Assembly (NCBI GenBank): GCA_027054335.1
Contig: JALUPA010000522.1
Span: forward strand, 1-64,000
Origin: Ardenticatenaceae bacterium
Lineage (GTDB): Bacteria > Chloroflexota > Anaerolineae > Promineifilales > Promineifilaceae
Direction: 5' to 3'
Length of the DNA stretch: 64,000 nt
The notes under the pieces are model-generated. The model had not been told where the DNA came from. It saw only the letters and a list, made by a program, of their open reading frames with translations, and searched no databases. Made by a program: the position numbers and the translations under genes. Positions 50,688 through 59,683 of this stretch are shown piece by piece. The first letter of the stretch is position 1, and every line of letters begins with the position of its first letter.

Positions 50688-52505
50688 CTAATCTCCACTC
50701 TCCTTAAATTGCATGTTGTACAGCCGGAAGTATAGCCCGTCCCGGCTCAAAATCAGATCGTCGTGGCTGCCTTGTTCTACGATACGGCCGTGCTCCAGCA
50801 CCAGAATGTAGTCCGCATTGAGGACGGTACTCAGGCGGTGGGCGATGACGAAGGAGGTACGGCCGCGCATCAGCCGTTCCAATGCCTCCTGCACCAGCGC
50901 CTCACTCTCGCTGTCCAGGGAAGAGGTGGCCTCATCCAGAATGAGAATGCGCGGGTCTTTGAGGATGGCGCGGGCGATAGCCACCCGCTGCCGCTGCCCG
51001 CCGCTCAACTTCACACCCCGCTCCCCGACCATCGTGGCATACCCGTCCGGCAGTTCATTCAGGATGAACTCGTGGGCGTTGGCTGCTTTGGCCGCCGCTT
51101 CAATCTCCGCCTGCGTCGCGTCCAGCTTGCCATAGCGGATGTTTTCGTACACGGTGTCGGAAAAGAGGGTAGTCTCCTGGGGAACGATGCCGATTTGTTG
51201 GCGCAAACTGAGTAATTGCACGTCTCGCACATCGTGGCCGTCTATGGTGATACGGCCGTCTGCCATGTCGTAAAAACGGGGAATCAGGCTGACCAGCGTG
51301 CTTTTACCCGCCCCGCTCGGCCCTACCAGGGCCACCACTTGCCCCGGTTCTGCCTGGAAAGAGACTTGATGCAGCACCGGGGCGGTAGGCACGTAATCAA
51401 AATCCACTTTCTCAAACGTTACCTGCCCCGTCACCGGCGGCAAAGGGTAAGCGTCCGGCTGGTCCCGGATGTCCGGCGCCGTGTCCATGAGGGCAAAAAC
51501 ACGCTCCGTAGCCCCCAACGCCGATTGAAATTGAGCGTACAGTCCGGCCAGCGAGGCAATTGGTGCGGCGACCATCATGGTGTAGACCAGATAGGCCACC
51601 AATCCCCCGGCCGTCAGATTGCCGTTGACTACCTGGTAACTGCCAATCCACAGGGTCAGGGTGATGGAGGCGAAGGCCAGAAAGCCGATAATCGGGGCCA
51701 GGACGGCGGAAATTTTGGCCTTGACCATTGCCGCCTGAAAAACGTCCATCACTTTTTCCGTGTAACGGCCGATTTCATACTGCTCTCGCGCAAATGATTT
51801 GACAATGCGCACGCCGGAAGTTGTCTCTTCGGCCACATTGGCCGATTCGGCCAGCGCATCTTGCACCTGCTTGGAGGCTTTGCGGATTTGCCGCCCCAGA
51901 ACAACCATGGTCAGGGTGATGATGGGGATGCCGATGAGGATGATCAGGGTTAACTGCCAGTTGAGCCAGAACAGCAGGATGACTGCGCCAATCAGGGTGA
52001 TGCCTTGGCGCAGCAGGGCCATGAGATTGTCGGTTACGGCCGTTTGCAACTGCGAAATGTCATTGGTCAGCCGGGAAATGATGCTGCCCGTGCGTGTGTC
52101 GTCATAAAAGCGCAGGGAAAGGCTTTGCAAATGGGTAAACAGGTCAATACGGATGTCCGCAATCGCTCGCTCCCCCACAAAAGCCAGCGACAGCCGGTGC
52201 ATAAAGCTGAAAATCGCCTGCACAATAAAAATGACGAACAAAAAGAGGATAATCCGGTTTAACTGCCCCAAATCGCCATCAACCAATACCACGTCCACCA
52301 CACTGCCAATGACCAAAGGTAATATCAGCCCCAACAAGGCGCTGAAAACCAGGGTGATGGCTGAAAAGACAAACCAGCCCCGGTATGGCTTGACATAAGC
52401 AAAAATACGGTGAAACGTTTGCAGGCTGTCCTTGTTTAGTCGGGTAGCCTTTTTGTCCGGCTTGGACTCATGTTGACGCCCCACGCGGCGAAACTGAAAA
52501 GCCAT
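50688..52505 (-). CDS. ABC transporter, fused permease/ATPase (exporter type)
   Basis: TMs, GPSGAGKSTLVSLIPRFYD, LSGGQRQRVAIARAIL, ILILDEATSSLDSESE. Confidence 0.95.
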   Translation of the reverse strand: MAFQFRRVGRQHESKPDKKATRLNKDSLQTFHRIFAYVKPYRGWFVFSAITLVFSALLGLILPLVIGSVVDVVLVDGDLGQLNRIILFLFVIFIVQAIFSFMHRLSLAFVGERAIADIRIDLFTHLQSLSLRFYDDTRTGSIISRLTNDISQLQTAVTDNLMALLRQGITLIGAVILLFWLNWQLTLIILIGIPIITLTMVVLGRQIRKASKQVQDALAESANVAEETTSGVRIVKSFAREQYEIGRYTEKVMDVFQAAMVKAKISAVLAPIIGFLAFASITLTLWIGSYQVVNGNLTAGGLVAYLVYTMMVAAPIASLAGLYAQFQSALGATERVFALMDTAPDIRDQPDAYPLPPVTGQVTFEKVDFDYVPTAPVLHQVSFQAEPGQVVALVGPSGAGKSTLVSLIPRFYDMADGRITIDGHDVRDVQLLSLRQQIGIVPQETTLFSDTVYENIRYGKLDATQAEIEAAAKAANAHEFILNELPDGYATMVGERGVKLSGGQRQRVAIARAILKDPRILILDEATSSLDSESEALVQEALERLMRGRTSFVIAHRLSTVLNADYILVLEHGRIVEQGSHDDLILSRDGLYFRLYNMQFKESGD

Positions 52506-52508
52506 GCG

Positions 52509-53300
52509 CTACCAGACCGTCCGCATAGAGCCGCCGTCCACAATTAACGTTTCGCCGGTGATATAGCTGGCGGCATCGGACAGCAGGAATGCGCCTGCCT
52601 TGCCAAATTCCTCAATTGTGCCGTATCGTCCCCAGGGGATGAGCGATTCCTGCGCCGCTTTTTGTTGTTCCGGGGTGACGCCCAGTTTTTCGGCCGTCAG
52701 CTTGTCCAGCGCCCGCACCCGATCCGTGTCAATCCGCCCCGGTACCAGGTTGTTCACCCGAATCTTCTCCGGCGCTAACTGCTGCGACAAACTTTTAGCC
52801 AGACTGACCACGCCGGAGCGCATCACGTTGGAGAGGAGCAAAATGTCAATCGGCTCCTTGATGGAGGAGGAGGTGATGGTCAGGATGGCGCCGCCGCCCT
52901 GTTCCCGCATCGCCGGCAATACCGCCCGAATCATACGCACGCTGCTCAACAGGGTGAGTTCAAAAGCGGCCTGCCAATCCGTGTCGTCAAAATCGTCGAA
53001 GCTGCCGGCCGGCGGGCCGCCGGCATTGACTACCAGCCCGTCTATCCGGCCAAAATGGGTCAGCGTTGCCGCTGCCCATTCCAGGATAGATTCGTTGTCG
53101 GTGGCGTCCATGACTGCGCCCAGGGCGGGCACGCCTGTTTCGGCCTGCAAATTGCGGGCGGCCCACATAATGTCCCGTTCTGTGCGGCTGCCAATGGACA
53201 CCCGCGCTCCTTCCCGCGCCACCGCCTGGGCAATGCCAAAGCCCAGCCCTTTGCTGGCAGCCGCTACCATAATTACTTTGTCTTTCAGTCCCAAATCCAT
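52509..53300 (-). CDS. Short-chain dehydrogenase/reductase
   Basis: KVIMVAAASKGLGFGIAQAVAREGA, VVNAGGPPAG, C-term SYITGETLIVDGGSMRTVW. Confidence 0.9.
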   Translation of the reverse strand: MDLGLKDKVIMVAAASKGLGFGIAQAVAREGARVSIGSRTERDIMWAARNLQAETGVPALGAVMDATDNESILEWAAATLTHFGRIDGLVVNAGGPPAGSFDDFDDTDWQAAFELTLLSSVRMIRAVLPAMREQGGGAILTITSSSIKEPIDILLLSNVMRSGVVSLAKSLSQQLAPEKIRVNNLVPGRIDTDRVRALDKLTAEKLGVTPEQQKAAQESLIPWGRYGTIEEFGKAGAFLLSDAASYITGETLIVDGGSMRTVW

Positions 53301-53317
53301 CCCTGCCTCCATTTTGT

Positions 53318-53366
53318 AGAACGATTTTGCAAATCGTTCCTGGGGGCGATTTACAAAATCGCCCAA
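53318..53366. repeat. Two adjacent palindromes with core ACGATTT/GCGATTT
   Basis: GAACGATTTTGCAAATCGTTC and GGGCGATTTACAAAATCGCCC; related GGGCAATTTTGCAAAATTGCCC near 53475. Confidence 0.9.
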
Positions 53367-53423
53367 TAAAGTTTTTTGTTATTATGCCGTCTGGATTATA
53401 CTGATTTTTGTGAATAACAAGAA

Positions 53424-53459
53424 AAAAGGTGACGCTTGCTAATCACAGCGTCACCTTTT
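53424..53459 (-). terminator. Terminator hairpin downstream of relE-like gene
   Basis: AAAAGGTGACGC-...-GCGTCACCTTTT 12-bp stem with T-run on minus strand. Confidence 0.85.
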
Positions 53460-53506
53460 GCGGGTTCATTGCCGGGCAATTTTGCAAAATTGCCCTACGG
53501 GTGAAT

Positions 53507-53788
53507 TTATGGCAAGTTGCGGTATGCGCTGCCTCTGGGCGCAATGCGGATGACGAGGATAAGTAGTTGGTCATCCTGGATGGTATAAATGATGCGCCAA
53601 TCGCCTACCCGAATACGGTACGTGTCGGCAAAACCAATTAATTTTCGGGAATTGGCCGGTCTGGGATTATCGGCGAGGTCAAGAATGGCACGGTCAATTC
53701 GTTGGCCCAGGTTTTTGGGCAGACGGCGCAAGGTGCGTTGTGGTTGTTTGTTGATGTGGATGCGCCACTTTTTATGTGCTTTCTTCAT
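53507..53788 (-). CDS. RelE/ParE-family toxin
   Basis: MKKAHKKWRIHINKQPQRTLRRLPKNLGQRIDRAILDLADNPRPANSRKLIGFADTYRIRVGDWRIIYTIQDDQLLILVIRIAPRG. Confidence 0.9.
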   Translation of the reverse strand: MKKAHKKWRIHINKQPQRTLRRLPKNLGQRIDRAILDLADNPRPANSRKLIGFADTYRIRVGDWRIIYTIQDDQLLILVIRIAPRGSAYRNLP

Positions 53789-54068
53789 CCCATATTCCCT
53801 CAGCTATGAGTTCAGCGCGAAACTCTTCGTAGGAGCGGGCGGTGGAGGGATCGTGCCGCCATTCTTCCAGGGCGATCATGGCTAAACGGCCGTCGCGCAA
53901 ATCTTCCAGTTCTTCCAACAGCGCCTGATAATCGGCAAAAGGAATGAGGGTGGCAATTGGTTTGCCGTACCGCTCAATGATCACGTCGGCGTCCCCTTTA
54001 TCTACCGTATCTAACACGTCCCGCCAATGGGTGCGGGCTTCCCGGCTGCTCATGGTTGTTACTTGCAT
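53772..54068 (-). CDS. Phd/YefM-type antitoxin
   Basis: MQVTTMSSREARTHWRDVLDTVDKGDADVIIERYGKPIATLIPFADYQALLE; overlaps toxin gene by 17 nt. Confidence 0.9.
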   Translation of the reverse strand: MQVTTMSSREARTHWRDVLDTVDKGDADVIIERYGKPIATLIPFADYQALLEELEDLRDGRLAMIALEEWRHDPSTARSYEEFRAELIAEGIWDEEST

Positions 54069-54161
54069 GGTGGTTCACCTCTTTTGTGTTAATGATGTAC
54101 ATATTGTACGCTGAGGGTACGGCCGTGTCAATTGTTCCTGCTGTTACGCCATTGTTTACTG

Positions 54162-54830
54162 CTACTCAAGTGAGATGCCCCAAATGGTAAATGTTACTGT
54201 AGATTGTGTGCCGTACCGTTGTGGTTTGCCCTGGGCCAACATCCACCGGTCATACGCATCCTGCCATAATCCATCTGCCTCGGCTACGCCGGACTCACTG
54301 GCTTGTTTGGCTAACAAATAAGCCAGTTCATAATGTTTAACTTCTGTGCCATGCTGAAAAATCATGGCTGCATGATACTGATCTTCAGGTGTTTCGATCA
54401 AACCTTGTTCGTACAAAACCATTGTTTGTTGCAGCCGCTGACGATCCCGTTCTTTCAGTGTGCGAAAACGCAGGGCAAAACGATCTCCTTGATCGGTTTC
54501 ATACATGTACGCTAATTGCTGGCTGACGGGCAGCGTTGTTGACGGCAGAGCTATGGGCGCGTAAAAATTCATAAAGGTTATTCCGGTAATGCCTGTCAGA
54601 AAGAGCAAGAGCGGTAGTTTGAGGGTTGTTTTCAGCGAAAAAGAGCGTTTGACAAGCCGGATTTTTCGGAATCCCAGGGCTAGAAGCCACGCAGCAAGAA
54701 TACCCATCGTGAGCCACACACTCACTACAATCAGGCCGTATGAAATCAGGCCGGTTGTCTCAAAAAAGAACCCCAGAACAACGATGGCGATGACAGCGGC
54801 GGCCAACAAAAAAAGATAACGTCGAGACAT
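54162..54830 (-). CDS. Hypothetical membrane protein
   Basis: 222 aa, three N-terminal TM segments; no family recognised. Confidence 0.55.
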   Translation of the reverse strand: MSRRYLFLLAAAVIAIVVLGFFFETTGLISYGLIVVSVWLTMGILAAWLLALGFRKIRLVKRSFSLKTTLKLPLLLFLTGITGITFMNFYAPIALPSTTLPVSQQLAYMYETDQGDRFALRFRTLKERDRQRLQQTMVLYEQGLIETPEDQYHAAMIFQHGTEVKHYELAYLLAKQASESGVAEADGLWQDAYDRWMLAQGKPQRYGTQSTVTFTIWGISLE

Positions 54831-54977
54831 TTATCCCCTCCATACTATCAAGGTTTCCAATAGATTATTATTGTTTACGTTTATTTTGCCAGGTTGTCGC
54901 AACCATTTCCATTCTTAAAATCGAAAATCGCCGGTTTGACAGGCAAACGGCCGTTTGCTAGAATCTCTGCGCTGTTG

Positions 54978-55050
54978 GCCCCATTCGTCTAGTGGCCCAG
55001 GACGCGGCCCTCTCAAGGCCGAAACAGGGGTTCGAGTCCCCTATGGGGCA
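54978..55050 (+). tRNA. tRNA-Glu(CTC)
   Basis: GCCCCATTCGTCTAGTGGCCCAGGACGCGGCCCTCTCAAGGCCGAAACAGGGGTTCGAGTCCCCTATGGGGCA; anticodon loop CTCTCAA. Confidence 0.95.
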
Positions 55051-55058
55051 TCACGCGG

Positions 55059-55092
55059 AGAGTTCATCTTTATTGGGATGAACTCTTTTTTT
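55059..55092 (+). terminator. Terminator after tRNA-Glu
   Basis: AGAGTTCATC-TTTATTGG-GATGAACTCT followed by T-run. Confidence 0.85.
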
Positions 55093-55144
55093 GTCTTATA
55101 ATGTTTGTGAGATAGTTCACGTGACTGTCTGGCAATGGTGTGAG

Positions 55145-56920
55145 ATGACAATTTCTGAGCAGGATTACGTAATAGGCAGGCAAAACGGCCGTACCTCGCC
55201 AAACGGCCGTGTTTTGCCATCTGAAACGGCTTCCTCTGCCACGCCATCCCCTAACGTTCCGCCCGCTGCGCCCGCCTTTCGTACAGACGGCCGTACCCGC
55301 CGCATTCTCCTTTTCTTTGGCAGCGCCATCCTGCATTTTATTACACTTGATGTCATCCTGGGGCGCATCCCTGTCATTGGTGACTGGATACGGATGAGCC
55401 GTCCCCGGCGGCTGCGCTGGTGGTCACGCCGTTTTCGCGTATTGGCGCTGGGCATGGGTGGTGTGATGATTAAGCTGGGCCAGTTTCTCAGTGCCCGTGT
55501 GGACGTGCTGCCCATTGAAATCACGGACGAACTAAAGGGGCTGCAAGATGAAGTGCCGCCGGAACCCACCGGGCGCATTATCACCGTTTTGCAGGCAGAA
55601 CTGGGTGATTACCACGCCAGCTTTGCTGCCGTCGAAGAAGAGCCGTTGGCTGCCGCTTCCCTGGGGCAGGCCCACCGCGCCTGGTTATGGCCCAAAGACG
55701 GGCAATCCGGCCTGGGTGACGCTGTGGTGGTAAAAGTGCAGCGCCCTAACATTCAGCAAATTGTGCGTACCGATCTGTCCGCCTTACGGGTGGTAGCCCG
55801 CTGGATTCATCGTTATCCACCCATCCACAAACGGGCTGACATGCCCGCCCTGATGGAAGAATTTGCCAAGACATTGTGGGACGAACTGGATTACGAAATG
55901 GAGGCGGACAATGCGGAACGCTTTGCCGTCATGTACGCCGACAGCCCCCAGATATACATCCCGGCCGTTTACCGCCAATACTCCACCAAACGGGTCATCA
56001 CTCTGGAAAATGTGGAAGGCATTAAAATTACCGATATAGCCGGGATACAGGCGGCGGGAATTGATACGGGTGAAGTGGCCGAGTGTCTTCTGGATACCTA
56101 CTTTCGCCAGATTTTTTACGAGGGTTTCTTCCACGCCGATCCCCATCCGGGCAACCTGTTTGTTTTGCCTCGCCTGGATTTACCCTGGCCGCCCCCTGCG
56201 GTCAATGGGGATGAACCGCCGAAAGCAGGACGGCCGTTTTGGTTGATTTTTGTGGATTTCGGTATGGTTGGCCGCGTGCCGGAGATAATGAAAGCGCAGT
56301 TGCGTAAATCCCTGATTGCCGTAATGCAGCGGGACAGCCAGGCGTTGACGGAAGCATATGCCGATTTGGGCTTCTTTTTGGCGGGGGCCGATTTGGACCG
56401 CATTACCGAAGCGCAGGATGCCGTTTTGAAGCGTATCTGGGGTCGTAGCTGGCTCGATCTGGCCCAACCTGACCCGGAAGAGGTACAGGAGTTCAGCCGG
56501 GAATTTAAGGATTTGCTTTTTGAGTTTCCTTTCCAGGTACCGCAAGATTTCATCTATCTGGGCCGCGCTCTGGGGATGATAGCCGGGTTGGTATCGTTGT
56601 TGGATGAAAATATTAATCCCTGGTATTACTTTGATAAATACGGCCAGGAACTGCTGCAAGATGAGGAAATGAATATTTTCTCGCTGGAAACAGCCTGGGA
56701 TGTGATACGGCCGTATCTCTCTACCCCGGCCCAGGTACAGCGTCTTCTCAATCTGGCTGAAAGCGGCCGTTTGCGCGTTCAGTCTGACCGGGAAACCTTG
56801 CATTATTACGATAGAATCGAAAGACGTATCGGCCAGATTGGTTGGAGTATTTTAGGGGCAGCCGGCATTTTGTCTGCCACACTCCTCTACCTCAACCGCA
56901 AAAAGAACCCGCCCAAATAA
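55145..56920 (+). CDS. ABC1/AarF/UbiB family kinase-like protein
   Basis: MGGVMIKLGQFLSARVDVLPIEITDELKGLQDEVPPEP; AAASLGQAHRA; FFHADPHPGNLFVL; IFVDFGMVGRV. Confidence 0.95.
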   Translation: MTISEQDYVIGRQNGRTSPNGRVLPSETASSATPSPNVPPAAPAFRTDGRTRRILLFFGSAILHFITLDVILGRIPVIGDWIRMSRPRRLRWWSRRFRVLALGMGGVMIKLGQFLSARVDVLPIEITDELKGLQDEVPPEPTGRIITVLQAELGDYHASFAAVEEEPLAAASLGQAHRAWLWPKDGQSGLGDAVVVKVQRPNIQQIVRTDLSALRVVARWIHRYPPIHKRADMPALMEEFAKTLWDELDYEMEADNAERFAVMYADSPQIYIPAVYRQYSTKRVITLENVEGIKITDIAGIQAAGIDTGEVAECLLDTYFRQIFYEGFFHADPHPGNLFVLPRLDLPWPPPAVNGDEPPKAGRPFWLIFVDFGMVGRVPEIMKAQLRKSLIAVMQRDSQALTEAYADLGFFLAGADLDRITEAQDAVLKRIWGRSWLDLAQPDPEEVQEFSREFKDLLFEFPFQVPQDFIYLGRALGMIAGLVSLLDENINPWYYFDKYGQELLQDEEMNIFSLETAWDVIRPYLSTPAQVQRLLNLAESGRLRVQSDRETLHYYDRIERRIGQIGWSILGAAGILSATLLYLNRKKNPPK

Positions 56921-57164
56921 CTCTTTACCTCGATTTCCCCCATTTTGAGCAGGATTTAGCAGAAAAGCAGTACCCTTTCTCTATCTTTTTTCCTGATTTG
57001 TAATTGGATATGTAAGCCAAAAAAGCTATTATGTAATCAACGCCTCAATAATATAGTCTGATATTTCAGGCTGAATTGAGAAGTTAAAGAGAGCAAGGGA
57101 TTTTTTACCGGATTCGCGTCACACTGTAAGACGCCTCTAAATGACAGAGAGGGCAGACAGTATC

Positions 57165-57395
57165 ATGCAAAAAACGTTTTATCAATGGTTAACAAATCAA
57201 ACTGATCGTGAGGATGTGGTGGGTGATTTTGCGGCTACAATGCAGCAATTTGAAGAACCTCAAGCTACCCGCAAAAAAGCAAACGCCCACATGAAATGGG
57301 CTACCTGGCTCGTTGATAAGAATGCGACCTCCGACGTTATTCGGGCCTTCAACCTGGCTTGGCAGGAATATCAGGAGAATGTTGAATTCTCGTAA
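57165..57395 (+). CDS. Small hypothetical protein, possibly YozE-like SAM fold
   Basis: MQKTFYQWLTNQTDREDVVGDFAATMQQFEEPQATRKKANAHMKWATWLVDKNATSDVIRAFNLAWQEYQENVEFS. Confidence 0.5.
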   Translation: MQKTFYQWLTNQTDREDVVGDFAATMQQFEEPQATRKKANAHMKWATWLVDKNATSDVIRAFNLAWQEYQENVEFS

Positions 57396-57465
57396 TAAAT
57401 GATGTAAGAATCTGTTTTTATTGTTAGAGTACTCTTCCTACTTTTTACTTCATCCCCCCTTGCAC

Positions 57466-57519
57466 GGTGGCGTCACATAACACACTGTCATTGAACCAAT
57501 GACGCCACCCCTCTTTTTT
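57466..57519 (+). terminator. Terminator-like hairpin
   Basis: GGTGGCGTCA ... TGACGCCACC then CCTCTTTTTT. Confidence 0.7.
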
Positions 57520-57526
57520 AGAACAT

Positions 57527-57559
57527 ACGCCTCCGAGGTTTTACAAACCTCGGAGGCGT
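57527..57559. terminator. Perfect 15-bp hairpin, likely shared terminator of convergent genes
   Basis: ACGCCTCCGAGGTTT-TAC-AAACCTCGGAGGCGT followed by TTTT. Confidence 0.8.
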
Positions 57560-57565
57560 TTTTGT

Positions 57566-59095
57566 TTATTGCTGCCGTGGCCGGTATTGTAAGGCTTCGG
57601 CCAAATGGACTGCCTGGATGTCGGCGTCGCCCGCCAGGTCGGCGATGGTGCGGCCTAGTTTCAGGATGCGATGGAAGGCGCGGGCGCTCAGGTTCATTTG
57701 GGACATGGCGCTTTTCATAAGCCGTTGACCCATATCATCCAGTTTGCATAATTCTCTCACTTCGCTTGGCCCCATGTCTGCATTGCAATAGAGACTGCTG
57801 CCGGCAAAACGTTCTGCTTGCCTGGCGCGCGCCTGTTCTACCCGCTCCCGTATTTGGGCGGATGGTTCGTGGGCGGTTACGGCCGTTAACTTTTCGAATT
57901 CCACGCGCGGCACTTCCACATGCAAATCAATCCGATCCATCAACGGGCCGGAAATACGCTTCTGGTAACGAGTAACCATCGCGTTGGAGCAAGTACACTC
58001 ATGTGTTGGGTCGCCGTAATAGCCGCAGGGGCAGGGGTTTTGCGCCGCAATCAACATAAAATTGGCCGGATAAGTGACTGTGCCGGAGGCGCGGGAGATG
58101 GAAACTTCTCGGGGGATACCTTCCAGTGGTTGGCGCAGCACCTCAATGAGCCGCTCGCTGAATTCCGGCAGCTCATCCAAAAAGAGGACGCCCCGGTGAG
58201 CCAACGAGATTTCACCGGGGCGCGGCCAAGCGCCGCCGCCAACCAACCCGGCGTAACTGATAGTGTGGTGCGGCGAGCGAAACGGCCGATTACGAATCAA
58301 CGGTGTATCGGCCGGCAGCAATCCGGCCACACTGTAAATCTTCGTTACTTCCAACGCTTCTTCTACCGACATGCGCGGCATAATGCTGGGCAGTGATTTG
58401 GAGAGAAGCGTCTTTCCCGCACCAGGCGGCCCAGTGAGAAGCAGGTTGTGCCCGCCAGCCGCGGCAATTTCCAGGGCGCGTTTCACGTGTTCCTGACCCA
58501 TTATATCTGCAAAATCGGCGGCATAGACTGGGTCGTTGCCAAATACTTCCTGCAAATCCATGGTGAACGGTTTGATGGGCTTTAAGCCGGTCAGATGAGC
58601 CACCAATTCTGCCAGATTGGTTACGGGAATCACTTCCACGTCTGGCAGAAGTCCGGCTTCTCCTGCATCTACGGCCGGGACAAAGACGCGCTCGTATCCT
58701 TCGGCGCGGGCCAGCGCCGTCATGGGCAGAATGCCTTTGGTGTGCCGCGTTGTGCCGTCCAGAGAAAGTTCGCCGATGAAAATACCGTTTTTTAGTTTTT
58801 CCGGCCATACTTGCTGAGAGGCGGCCAAAATCCCCACAGCAATGGGTAAATCGTAAGCGGGGCCTTCCTTGCGCAAATCGGCCGGGGCCAGATTGACTGT
58901 CAACCGTTTACCGGCCGGGAAGGAGAAGCCGCTGTTTTTGATGGCGCTGTGTACCCGATCCCGGCTTTCCCGCACGGCCGCATCCGGCAAACCGACCAGA
59001 TTAAAGGCGGGCGCGCCCCGAATAATGTCTACTTCCACTTCAACAATATCCGCATCCAGCCCCACGATAGCGCAGCTCATTACTTTTGCTAACAT
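57566..59095 (-). CDS. comM: YifB/ComM family Mg-chelatase-like AAA ATPase
   Basis: VMSCAIVGLDADIVEVEVDIIRGAPAFNLVGLPDAAVRESRDRV; GPPGAGKTLLSKSLPSIMP; AQNPCPCGYYGD. Confidence 0.95.
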   Translation of the reverse strand: MLAKVMSCAIVGLDADIVEVEVDIIRGAPAFNLVGLPDAAVRESRDRVHSAIKNSGFSFPAGKRLTVNLAPADLRKEGPAYDLPIAVGILAASQQVWPEKLKNGIFIGELSLDGTTRHTKGILPMTALARAEGYERVFVPAVDAGEAGLLPDVEVIPVTNLAELVAHLTGLKPIKPFTMDLQEVFGNDPVYAADFADIMGQEHVKRALEIAAAGGHNLLLTGPPGAGKTLLSKSLPSIMPRMSVEEALEVTKIYSVAGLLPADTPLIRNRPFRSPHHTISYAGLVGGGAWPRPGEISLAHRGVLFLDELPEFSERLIEVLRQPLEGIPREVSISRASGTVTYPANFMLIAAQNPCPCGYYGDPTHECTCSNAMVTRYQKRISGPLMDRIDLHVEVPRVEFEKLTAVTAHEPSAQIRERVEQARARQAERFAGSSLYCNADMGPSEVRELCKLDDMGQRLMKSAMSQMNLSARAFHRILKLGRTIADLAGDADIQAVHLAEALQYRPRQQ

Positions 59096-59302
59096 CTCAA
59101 TCCTTGAGGTGACAGTCACTTGGAAAGTGACAGTCACTTGAAAACAGCCTGTTAGATGGCCTGATTATAGCAAGAGGGCTGGCTGCTTTCGATGCGACTT
59201 ATGTCACAAGAGATGTAATTATGCCCTTAAGATAACCGGCTTAATCTGTAGCAGTGTGTCGTATTGGTGAAGAGCAACGTGGAACGCATCGGAGAAAAGT
59301 TT

Positions 59303-59683
59303 ATGTCTCATTCTGTCCTTGTTATAGATGATGAACCTATTACTCGTTATTTGTTACGCCGCGTTTTAGAGGGAGTCGGTTTTCAGGTTGTAGAAGCGGA
59401 ATATGGTTTGGATGCTCTGGCTAAAATCCGTCAGGAGCAGCCGGACATTATGATTTTGGATGCCCGGCAGGAGGATGACGCCGGGTTTGCCGTGTGTCGT
59501 GCGCCGCAGGCTGAAGGGTCGGATCGGCTTTCTGTGGTGATGTTGGGGGCCCGGACGCAACTGGCTACTATTCAAGAGATTTTGCACACGGGCATCGCCA
59601 AATATCTGCCCAAACCGGTTTCCAGTTCGGACTTGCTGGAAAAGGTGGAAGAGGTGATGTGCTGGGCGCCGGTTGGCGATTAG
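59303..59683 (+). CDS. CheY-like receiver protein (atypical)
   Basis: HSVLVIDDEPITRYLLRRVLEGVGFQVVEAEYGLDALAKIRQEQPDIMILDARQEDDAGFAV...AKYLPKPVSSSDLLE. Confidence 0.85.
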   Translation: MSHSVLVIDDEPITRYLLRRVLEGVGFQVVEAEYGLDALAKIRQEQPDIMILDARQEDDAGFAVCRAPQAEGSDRLSVVMLGARTQLATIQEILHTGIAKYLPKPVSSSDLLEKVEEVMCWAPVGD

